A program made the position numbers and the translations under genes. Positions 57,306 to 64,000 of a stretch of 64,000 bases of DNA are shown piece by piece. Every line of letters begins with the position of its first letter. Within the stretch, counting starts at the first letter, position 1. Origin of the DNA: an uncultured Oscillibacter sp. (GTDB lineage: Bacteria > Bacillota > Clostridia > Oscillospirales > Oscillospiraceae); NCBI GenBank assembly GCA_900544615.1, contig UQVS01000008.1, positions 1-64,000 of the forward strand, written 5' to 3'. The notes under the pieces are model-generated. The model was given only the letters and a program-made list of their open reading frames with translations, was not told where the DNA came from and searched no databases.

Positions 57306-58226
57306 TTACCATGTCTCCAGACCGCAGGCGTTTGCCTGCTCCATGGCTCTGACCAGATGATAGACGAACCGGCATACCGGCAGCTCTACGCCGCGGCTGC
57401 GTCCCAGCTCCAGCGCTTCTCCGATCAGCATATCGATCTCCGTAGGCCGCCCGGCCTGCAAGTCCTGCGCCATACTGCAAAGGCCGTCGCCGGGATAGGG
57501 ATCAAAATATCCGTCCAGCGCCCGGATATCCGCTTCCGACAGGGCAACGCCGCAGGCGTTTGCCAGCCGAACGATCTCCTCCATGATACATTCCAGCGCC
57601 GCGCCGGTTTCCGGCAGCTGCTGGAACCACCGGTGGCGGCAGCGCAGAATGGATTCCTCCGTGTTGAATGCGGCGTTGAACATATATTTCCGCCAGATAT
57701 CCAGCAAGATCTCCCGGCTGATGCGGCAGGAAACCACCCCGTCCAGCAGGTCGTGAATCTCCTGAATCCTGTCCGTAACAGAGCCGTCACGCTCCCCGAT
57801 GCAGATGTCGCCAACCGGCTGGAACTCCACATGGGAGCCGCACTTTCTGGCATTAAGACGGCTCATGCAGTAGATCAGGCGATCTGTCCCGATCCGCCGC
57901 GCCAGCACCTCCTCGCTGGTCAGGCCGTTCATCAGGCTCATCACCACGGTGTCCGGGCCGGTCTCGGTGGCCGCATCGTCCAGCGCATCCTCCAGCTGAT
58001 ACCCTTTCACCGCAACGATCAGCAGCCGGGGCGGCGGCTCCGCCCCCGGCTCGGCGACGTGCAGATCATAGTGGACGCCGTTGATCCAGATGCCCTCCGC
58101 TTTCAGCCGCTGCGCCCGCTGCCCTCTTGCCAGAATCCGCACCCGGCAGGGCTTTCCCATCAGCGCCCGGAAGGCAATGCTGCCCTCCGCGCCCAAGCCC
58201 AGAATACTGACCTCGGTATGTTCCAT
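57306..58226 (-). CDS. Ketopantoate reductase family protein
   Basis: The 306-residue protein has the ApbA/PanE fold: N-terminal Rossmann motif GLGAEGS (10-16), IVAVKGYQLEDAL and SLMNGLTSEE, and the C-terminal helical domain with WRKYMFNAAFN. Family members reduce 2-dehydropantoate, but many paralogs reduce other 2-keto acids, and no other pan gene is nearby. It is followed upstream in the same transcript by the aminotransferase gene (five-base gap). Confidence 0.85.
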   Translation of the reverse strand: MEHTEVSILGLGAEGSIAFRALMGKPCRVRILARGQRAQRLKAEGIWINGVHYDLHVAEPGAEPPPRLLIVAVKGYQLEDALDDAATETGPDTVVMSLMNGLTSEEVLARRIGTDRLIYCMSRLNARKCGSHVEFQPVGDICIGERDGSVTDRIQEIHDLLDGVVSCRISREILLDIWRKYMFNAAFNTEESILRCRHRWFQQLPETGAALECIMEEIVRLANACGVALSEADIRALDGYFDPYPGDGLCSMAQDLQAGRPTEIDMLIGEALELGRSRGVELPVCRFVYHLVRAMEQANACGLETW

Positions 58227-58231
58227 GCCCT

Positions 58232-59416
58232 TTACCCCTTTGCCAGTGCGTCCCGAAAGACCTGTCCCATAATGGTCATGCCCCGCGTCATGTCCTCCTC
58301 CGACGCATTGGAGTAGTTCAGCCGCAGGCAGCGGCGCTCATTGCCGTCTGCGAAGAAGGTGCGTCCCGGAATGTACGCCGCCTTATGCGCCGCCATGGTG
58401 GGCAGCAAAGCGTCCGTGTCGATCCCCTCCGGCATGGTGACCCACAGGAACAGGCCGCCGCAGGGATGCGTCCACCGGGATCCCTCCGGGAATTCAGAGG
58501 CCAGCAGCGCCAGCATCCTGTCCCGGCGTCCCCGGTACAGGTCATTCAGACGGCGGATGTTTGCGTCCAGATCATTGTGTTCCAGATAGGTGTCCACCAC
58601 CATCTGCGTCAGGGTACTGGCCTGTAAATCGGCGCATTCCTTGGCGCTTTCATACTTTTCGATCAGTCCCCGCTCCGCCAGCAGCCAGCCCAGCCGGATG
58701 CCGGGGCTGAGCACCTTGGAAAACGACCCCATGTAGGTGACAATGCCGGTGGCGTCCATGGACTTCAGGGTGGGGACCGTCTCCCCCTCATAGCGCAGCT
58801 CGCCGTAGGGGTTGTCCTCCAGAATGGGCAGCTCGTACCGCCGGGCAATTTCCAGAATCTGCTTCCGGCGTTCCAGCGACCATGTCCGGCCGGTGGGATT
58901 CTGGAAAGAGGGGATGATATACATCAACCGCACTTTGGGGTGGGCTGCCAGCTGGCGCTCCAGATCCTCCGGCACCATGCCGTCATCATCGGTCTCAATG
59001 GGCAGCAGGCCGCATTCATAGGAGCGGAACACCGTCAGGGCCGCCAGATAGGTGGGGTTCTCGCAGACCACCAGATCTCCCGGTTCCAGAAAGACCTTGC
59101 CCGCCAGATCCAGTCCCTGCTGGGAACCGCTGACGATCAGGATATTCTCCGCCGTGCAGGAAATCCCCTGTCCTGTCAGGCGCTGTGCCAGCTTCTCCCG
59201 CAGGGGCAGATAGCCGGAGGAGGGGCCGTATTGCAGGGCCGCGCGGCCCTGCGTGCGATAAACCTCGTCGGTCGCCTGCCGCATGGCCTCCACTGGGAAG
59301 GATTCCGGCGCAGGCAGACCGCCCGCAAAGGAGATGACCTCCTTCTGGGCGGCCAAAGCCAGCGTCTGGCGCAGGATTTCCGTATCCATCTGTAAAATTC
59401 TCTTTGCGAAATGCAT
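58232..59416 (-). CDS. PLP-dependent aminotransferase, 2-aminoadipate type
   Basis: The 394-residue fold-type I enzyme has the cofactor lysine Lys234 in GSFSKVLSPGIRLGW, plus FAGGLPAPESFP, SGSQQGLDLAGKV, PSFQNPTG and the final arginine in CLRLNYSN. These traits are of the MocR/LysN-like 2-aminoadipate aminotransferase group, without the DNA-binding domain. Branched-chain or aromatic amino acids are possible substrates. Confidence 0.88.
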   Translation of the reverse strand: MHFAKRILQMDTEILRQTLALAAQKEVISFAGGLPAPESFPVEAMRQATDEVYRTQGRAALQYGPSSGYLPLREKLAQRLTGQGISCTAENILIVSGSQQGLDLAGKVFLEPGDLVVCENPTYLAALTVFRSYECGLLPIETDDDGMVPEDLERQLAAHPKVRLMYIIPSFQNPTGRTWSLERRKQILEIARRYELPILEDNPYGELRYEGETVPTLKSMDATGIVTYMGSFSKVLSPGIRLGWLLAERGLIEKYESAKECADLQASTLTQMVVDTYLEHNDLDANIRRLNDLYRGRRDRMLALLASEFPEGSRWTHPCGGLFLWVTMPEGIDTDALLPTMAAHKAAYIPGRTFFADGNERRCLRLNYSNASEEDMTRGMTIMGQVFRDALAKG

Positions 59417-59434
59417 AACAATGAACCTCCCCGT

Positions 59435-60061
59435 TCAGGTAAACAGCGGCAGCGCGTTTCGGATCAATTCCACGCAGCCGTCCTCGCCCAGCTGCTGGGA
59501 ATCCAGCGAAAGATCATACCCCGCGGCGTCCCGCCATTCCTCGCCGGTATAGTAATGGTAATAGGCCGCCCGGCGCTTGTCCTCCCTGCGGATGTAGCGG
59601 GCAACCTCATGCGTGCTCCACGCCAGGGAATAGGAGGCCACCCGCGCCATACGGGTCTCCAGCGGCGCGTGGATAAACAGCCGCAGCAGCCTGACATCGG
59701 GCTGCTCCATCAGCAGGTAGTTGGCGCAGCGTCCCAGAATAATGCAGTTTTCCGTGGCGGCCAGTTCCTTGATGATCTTCGCCTGAAAGCTGAACAGGTT
59801 CCGCGTGGAAATGTAGTCGTCGCTGTCCGGCGGCAGGATCTCGCCGGTATAGACCTTTTCGGCGGCGGAGAGCATCTCCTTCCAGCCGACGCGTTCATCG
59901 GCCGCGCCGAAAAGCCGCTCATGGATCCCGCTGACCTCCGAAGCCTTCCGCAGTAGATCCCGGTCATAGTAGGGAATGTTCAACTCCTCAGACAGTCTGC
60001 GGGTGATATCGTGACCGCCGCTGCCGGTCTCCCGCGCAACGGTAATAACATAATGTTTCAT
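59435..60061 (-). CDS. Cytidylate kinase-like family protein
   Basis: The 208-residue protein has an N-terminal nucleotide-binding loop RETGSGGHDITRRLSE, YYDRDLL, and LGRCANYLL, typical of the AAA/cytidylate-kinase-like family (PF13189). The real substrate of this family is not known. It lies between livF (14 bases) and the aminotransferase gene and may be cotranscribed with the liv operon. Confidence 0.85.
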   Translation of the reverse strand: MKHYVITVARETGSGGHDITRRLSEELNIPYYDRDLLRKASEVSGIHERLFGAADERVGWKEMLSAAEKVYTGEILPPDSDDYISTRNLFSFQAKIIKELAATENCIILGRCANYLLMEQPDVRLLRLFIHAPLETRMARVASYSLAWSTHEVARYIRREDKRRAAYYHYYTGEEWRDAAGYDLSLDSQQLGEDGCVELIRNALPLFT

Positions 60062-60075
60062 ATTCCGTGCCTCCC

Positions 60076-60780
60076 TTACGCGCCCAGATAGGCCTTGCGA
60101 ACCCGGTCGTCCTCCGCCAGATCCGCCGCCGCGCCTTCCATGGAGATGGTTCCTGTTTCCAGCACATAGGCCCGGTCGCTGACGGCCAGCGCCATTTTGG
60201 CGTTCTGCTCCACCAGCAGGATGGTGATGCCGCTCTCATGCAGCTCCTGGATCATGGCAAAAATTTCCTTGACCAGCAGAGGGCTTAGTCCCATGGACGG
60301 CTCGTCCATCAGCACGATGCGGGGATTGGTCATCAGCGCCCGGCCGGTGGCCAGCATCTGCTGTTCGCCGCCGGAAAGGGTGCCGGCCATCTGACGGCGG
60401 CGCTCCTTCAGGCGGGGGAAGTGTCCGTAGACCCGCTCCATGTTTTCCGTCACCCGTCTGGCGTCCGAAATGGTATAGGCTCCCATTTTCAGATTTTCCT
60501 CCACCGTCATCTGGGCAAAGACATGACGCCCCTCCGGTACATGGGACAAACCCAGACGGATGATGGTATTGGCAGGCACCGCCTGAAGATCCTTCCCGTC
60601 CAGCGTGACGGAGCCGGAGGAGGCCCGCAGCAGGCCGGAGATGGTATGCAGCGTGGTGGTTTTCCCGGCGCCGTTGGCTCCGATCAGAGAGACCAGCTCC
60701 CCGTCCCCCACGGTGAGGGAGATGCCCTTCAGGGCGTGAATCGCGCCGTAATAGACGTGCAGATCCTTGATTTCCAGCAT
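60076..60780 (-). CDS. livF: Branched-chain amino-acid ABC transporter ATPase LivF
   Basis: The 234-residue ATPase has Walker A GANGAGKT (34-41), signature LSGGEQQMLATGRAL and Walker B IVLMDEPSMGL, the latter typical of LivF. ATG 60780 has GGGAGG upstream; the open frame extends into livG. It is the last transporter gene of livK-H-M-G-F. Confidence 0.94.
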   Translation of the reverse strand: MLEIKDLHVYYGAIHALKGISLTVGDGELVSLIGANGAGKTTTLHTISGLLRASSGSVTLDGKDLQAVPANTIIRLGLSHVPEGRHVFAQMTVEENLKMGAYTISDARRVTENMERVYGHFPRLKERRRQMAGTLSGGEQQMLATGRALMTNPRIVLMDEPSMGLSPLLVKEIFAMIQELHESGITILLVEQNAKMALAVSDRAYVLETGTISMEGAAADLAEDDRVRKAYLGA

Positions 60781-60794
60781 ATCTGTTCCCTCCC

Positions 60795-61571
60795 TTATTC
60801 GCCGAGATACGCGGTAATGACACGGGGGTTGGCGGCGATTTCCTCCGGCAGACCGCAGGCAATGGTCTGGCCATAGTCGATGACTTGAATCCGCTGGCAC
60901 ACGTTCATCACCAGCGACATATCATGCTCGATCAGCAGAATGGCAATGCCGAACCGGTCCCGGATGGTATTGATGCAGGAGAGCAGCTCTGCGGTTTCTG
61001 TGGGGTTCATACCGGCAGCAGGCTCGTCCAGCAGCAGCACCTTCATGTTGGTAGCCAGTGCGCGGGCGATCTCCAGCTTGCGCTGCTGCCCATAGGGCAG
61101 GCTGGCGGCGGCAACGTCCGCCTGCTCCCGCAGGCCGCAGATCTCCAGCAGATTCAGCGCCTTTTCCGTGATCTCCTGCTCCGCCTTCCAGAATTTCGGC
61201 GTGCGGAACATGGCGTCCAGCAGATTGTAGTGCAGATCCTTGCTGAAGGCCACCTTGACGTTTTCGATAACGGTCATATCCGTGAACAGGCGGATATTCT
61301 GGAAGGTGCGGGCAACGCCGGCCTCCACGAACTGGTGAACCTTTTTGCCGTTCAGAGGGACGCCGTCCAGCAGGACGGTTCCCTCCGTGGGGACATACAC
61401 GCCGGTGAGCAGGTTGAACACGGTGGTTTTCCCGGCGCCGTTGGGGCCGATGAGGCCCACCAGCTCCCCGGAGCAGATGGAAAGGTTGAAATCCTGCACG
61501 GCGTGCAGACCGCCGAAGGAAATGCCCAGATGCTTTGTCTCCAGCACCGGCTTTTTCAGTGTTTCAGACAT
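60795..61571 (-). CDS. livG: Branched-chain amino-acid ABC transporter ATPase LivG
   Basis: The 258-residue ATPase has Walker A GPNGAGKTTVFN, LPYGQQRKLEIARAL as signature and LLLDEPAAGMNP as Walker B, all of LivG type. ATG 61571 with AGGAGG upstream overlaps the end of livM by eight bases. Confidence 0.94.
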   Translation of the reverse strand: MSETLKKPVLETKHLGISFGGLHAVQDFNLSICSGELVGLIGPNGAGKTTVFNLLTGVYVPTEGTVLLDGVPLNGKKVHQFVEAGVARTFQNIRLFTDMTVIENVKVAFSKDLHYNLLDAMFRTPKFWKAEQEITEKALNLLEICGLREQADVAAASLPYGQQRKLEIARALATNMKVLLLDEPAAGMNPTETAELLSCINTIRDRFGIAILLIEHDMSLVMNVCQRIQVIDYGQTIACGLPEEIAANPRVITAYLGE

Positions 61572-62703
61572 GATGTCCGGCCTCCTTCCGCAAGGATTTG
61601 CGGGCCATGCGCCCTGCGCGGAGCTTTGCGGGCCACTGAGGAACGTCGCACAGGGCGAATTCCCTGCTGCCCATGATGCCCCGCGGGCGGAACATGATGA
61701 CAACGATCAATGCAATGGAATACACCAGCATGGGATAGGTAAACACGTTTTGCAAAAAGGCAGGCAGTGCATGGACCCATGCCCCGTTTTTAATGGTATA
61801 GTTCAGCAGGAACAGCACCACAGCGGCGATGACGGAGCCGGTGAGTGATCCCATGCCGCCCACTACCACCATGACCACAATGAACACGGAGTTGAGGATG
61901 GAGCCGTTGGTGAAGGCAAAGGAGGTGGTGGAGAGGGCCGCGTTGCTGCAGGCGTAGAGTGCGCCGGTGATCCCGGCAAAAAATGCGGAAATGGTGAAGG
62001 TCAGCATCTTGTAATAGCTGACGTTGATGCCGGAGGCGGAGGCGGCGATCTCGTTGTCCCGGATGGCCCGGATGCAGCGGCCGTACTTGGAGCGGACGAA
62101 CATGAACATACAGGTCATGCAGATGATGATGCTCAGCGCCGCCACCCACAGGTACTTCATCTTTTCATCGTTGGAAAAGCCGAGGCCCGTGGCGTACAGG
62201 GACGAGGAGGCTGCCCCCTGAGAAAGCCCCTGCTGCCCGCAGAAGGGCAGGTTGTTGATGAGGTTCACGATGATCATGCCGAAGCCCAGCGTGATGATGG
62301 CCAGATAGTCGCCCTTCAGCCGCAGGGCGGGAATCCCCACCAGCAGTCCCAGCAGAGCGGCGGCAGCGCCTGCGGCCAGAATACTCAGGAGCAGAACCAG
62401 CAGGAAGGCCGGGCCGGATTTTTCCGTGTAGACCCCCGCCCGCTGAAATGCCAGAGAAATCAGTGCCGCCGTATACGCGCCGACGGCCATAAAGCCGCAG
62501 TGCCCCAGAGACAGCTGCCCCAGAAAACCCAGAACCAGATTCAGCGACGCCGCCATGATGATGAGATAGCTGCACTGCCAGATGGAGGGCGTGATCTTGA
62601 GCTTGACGGTATTGCCGCCCAGCAGGCCCATGACGGCCACCGCGGCAAACAGCAGAGCCAGCGCCGCGAAGTTGACCAGATAACGCAGTTTGGTGTTTTT
62701 CAT
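61564..62703 (-). CDS. livM: Branched-chain amino-acid ABC transporter permease LivM
   Basis: The 379-residue protein has about nine to ten membrane segments and the LivM motifs LGQLSLGHCGFMAVGAY and GDYLAIITLGFGMI, and the coupling region AIRDNEIAASASGINVSYYK. It overlaps livH by ATGA. Confidence 0.94.
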   Translation of the reverse strand: MKNTKLRYLVNFAALALLFAAVAVMGLLGGNTVKLKITPSIWQCSYLIIMAASLNLVLGFLGQLSLGHCGFMAVGAYTAALISLAFQRAGVYTEKSGPAFLLVLLLSILAAGAAAALLGLLVGIPALRLKGDYLAIITLGFGMIIVNLINNLPFCGQQGLSQGAASSSLYATGLGFSNDEKMKYLWVAALSIIICMTCMFMFVRSKYGRCIRAIRDNEIAASASGINVSYYKMLTFTISAFFAGITGALYACSNAALSTTSFAFTNGSILNSVFIVVMVVVGGMGSLTGSVIAAVVLFLLNYTIKNGAWVHALPAFLQNVFTYPMLVYSIALIVVIMFRPRGIMGSREFALCDVPQWPAKLRAGRMARKSLRKEAGHHV

Positions 62704-63593
62704 ACTTTCTCACCCACATTCTTTCCCAGAATACCGGCAGGCCGGATCATCAGCACCACGATCAGGATCAGATACACGAAGGTATCGGACATGGAGGAGT
62801 TGATATAGGTATTGGCCCCGGACTGGACGATGCCGATCAACAGGCCCCCCAGCATGGCGCCGGGCAGGGAACCGATGCCGCCCAGCACCGCCGCCACAAA
62901 GGCGTAAATGCCAAGGGTCGCGCCCATGGTGGTATAGACCTTGGGGTACTGGGCGATGTACATCAGCGCCGCCACGGCGGCAAGTCCCGCGCCGATGGCA
63001 AAGGTCACCAGAATCGTATGGTTCACATTGATGCCCATCAGCGTGGCAGCCTCCTTATCCTCGGAAACGCACCGCATGGCGCAGCCGACCTTTGCTTTCT
63101 GGGTAAAGAGGTAGAGCGCTACCATAATCGCGGCGGACACCGCCACGGTGATGACGGTGGCGTGGCTGACGGACACACCGCCGACGGTGAAGGTCTTGGC
63201 AAACAGCGTATAGGGGACCTTGGGATCAGGCCCGATGGCGGGAATGGCCTGCGCCAGATTCTCCAGCACAAAGCTCATGGCAATGGCGGTGATGAGGCAG
63301 GTCAGGTTGTTGCCGGTTTTCCGGACAGGCCGGTAGGCCAGCAGTTCCACCAGCATTCCCACACAGGCGCAGATGAGAACGGCAGGCACCACGGCCAGCC
63401 AGCCGGGAATCCCCGCCGCCATCATGACGGGAATAATGAAAAACAGCGAGTAGCCGCCCACCATAATGAAATCGCCGTGGGCAAAGTTAATGAGCTTGAT
63501 GATCCCGTAGACCATGGTATAGCCCAGAGCGATCAGGGCGTATACGCTGCCGAGGCGCAGCCCGGTAATCAGGAATTGAATGAATGTGATCAT
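62700..63593 (-). CDS. livH: Branched-chain amino-acid ABC transporter permease LivH
   Basis: The 297-residue protein has about eight membrane segments, YALIALGYTMVYGIIKLINF near the start, and the coupling region RCVSEDKEAATLMGINVNHT. ATG 63593 has GGAGGGG upstream; the open frame is 17 codons longer but lacks a better site. A terminator separates it from livK. Confidence 0.94.
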   Translation of the reverse strand: MITFIQFLITGLRLGSVYALIALGYTMVYGIIKLINFAHGDFIMVGGYSLFFIIPVMMAAGIPGWLAVVPAVLICACVGMLVELLAYRPVRKTGNNLTCLITAIAMSFVLENLAQAIPAIGPDPKVPYTLFAKTFTVGGVSVSHATVITVAVSAAIMVALYLFTQKAKVGCAMRCVSEDKEAATLMGINVNHTILVTFAIGAGLAAVAALMYIAQYPKVYTTMGATLGIYAFVAAVLGGIGSLPGAMLGGLLIGIVQSGANTYINSSMSDTFVYLILIVVLMIRPAGILGKNVGEKV

Positions 63594-63701
63594 TGGAAAA
63601 TCCCCTCCTGGAAGCGGATGAAAGAGTACACCCTGCACCGGCACGGAACCGGCATGGTGCGATAAAGCCTGCCCCCATGGACAGAGGCCGGAGAAAACAG
63701 C

Positions 63702-63732
63702 AGCGGCGGGAGACGCAGGGTCTCCCGCCGCT
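63702..63732 (-). terminator. Terminator between livK and livH
   Basis: Perfect 13-bp stem AGCGGCGGGAGAC/GTCTCCCGCCGCT, followed on the minus strand by TGCTGTTTTCTCC. Partial termination here would give more binding protein than permease, the usual stoichiometry. Confidence 0.78.
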
Positions 63733-63755
63733 TCGCTGCGGAATGGCTGCTGCGA

Positions 63756-64000
63756 TCAGCTGAGGCTCAGCGCCTTGACTGTGATCTTGCTGACGGCGGA
63801 ATCGCCGTCCTTGTAGGAATAGCCCATCAGAACGCCGTTCTTGATGGGGGTGCCTGTCTCATCGAAGGAGAAAGTGCCGCAGGTGCTGTCGTAAGCGGCG
63901 CTGGTATCCGCCAGAGCCGCCTGCACGCTGGCGGCGTCCGAAGCGCCGCAGGCCTCCATGGCGGCTTTGTAGACGTACACGGCGTCGTAGGCCAGTGCGT
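63756..64000 (-). CDS. livK: Branched-chain amino-acid ABC transporter substrate-binding protein, C-terminal part
   Basis: Only the last ~81 codons are in the window; the gene continues beyond 64000. The visible part (ALAYDAVYVYKAAMEACGAS, then KNGVLMGYSYKDG) is the C-terminal end of a type I periplasmic-binding protein of the LivJ/LivK group. Its position before livHMGF supports this. Confidence 0.88.
   Translation of the reverse strand, partial: ALAYDAVYVYKAAMEACGASDAASVQAALADTSAAYDSTCGTFSFDETGTPIKNGVLMGYSYKDGDSAVSKITVKALSLS

Noticed and set aside
1..64000. CRISPR array, prophage or conjugative element
   Set aside because: No regularly spaced repeats, phage structural genes, integrase or conjugation genes were seen; only an IS66 remnant and gene fragments point to mobility.

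Overview
The window looks like chromosomal DNA of a GC-rich, Gram-positive anaerobe of the class Clostridia, most likely Oscillospiraceae. The evidence is L27 with a Prp-cleaved N-terminal extension, an Fe-S type PurF, a single-chain PurL/PurQ, AICAR formyltransferase and IMP cyclohydrolase as separate proteins, Fhs, an L-box riboswitch on an NhaC-type transporter, and sigma-A promoters of the TTGACA-17-TATAAT kind. Species cannot be named from sequence alone. Nearly all of the window is core metabolism. No prophage, CRISPR array, rRNA or tRNA was seen.

Layout. 1-2.6 kb: guaB (its 3' end partly duplicated downstream) and a GntR/UTRA regulator. 2.7-7.2 kb: shikimate kinase, a short leader ORF with an attenuator-like terminator, uracil permease, and a lysine riboswitch driving an NhaC-family transporter. 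7.5-10.3 kb: an HD hydrolase, a DUF2461 protein, rplU-prp-rpmA and a tiny hydrophilic ORF. 10.4-24.1 kb: an eleven-gene minus-strand operon purE-C-F-M-FNT-N-O-H-D-L-fhs. 24.4-31.4 kb: a lipoprotein, D-glycerate metabolism (hydroxyacid dehydrogenase and glycerate kinase), and a phosphonate-type ABC transporter behind a leader with an intrinsic terminator. 31.8-34.5 kb: rsmA and ATP-type PEP carboxykinase. 34.8-39.1 kb: a G5/3D-domain cell-wall protein and the copper operon copA-csoR-copZ. 39.3-45.9 kb: pyruvate carboxylase, a QueT transporter, an SLC13/ArsB-like permease and DAHP synthase. 46.0-49.0 kb: a scar with three truncated gene fragments, an intact CorA and an IS66 remnant. 49.1-64 kb: a CPA2 antiporter, greA-lysS, ftsE-ftsX-M23 peptidase with two small downstream genes, a panE-like reductase, an aminotransferase, a cytidylate-kinase-like protein and the liv branched-chain amino-acid transporter, whose binding-protein gene runs off the window.

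How genes work together. The purine operon contains its own C1 supply: a formate/nitrite-family channel and Fhs can turn formate into the 10-formyl-THF that PurN and PurH use. A 16-base sequence with a GntR-type palindrome occurs exactly twice: in the spacer of the purE promoter and in the leader of the nearby GntR gene. This makes that regulator the best candidate repressor of purine synthesis, with autoregulation. uraA sits behind a promoter, ribosome-binding site, 28-codon ORF, hairpin, U-rich tract and terminator arranged like the enterobacterial pyrBI attenuator. These two arrangements are the most interesting and least described parts of the window.
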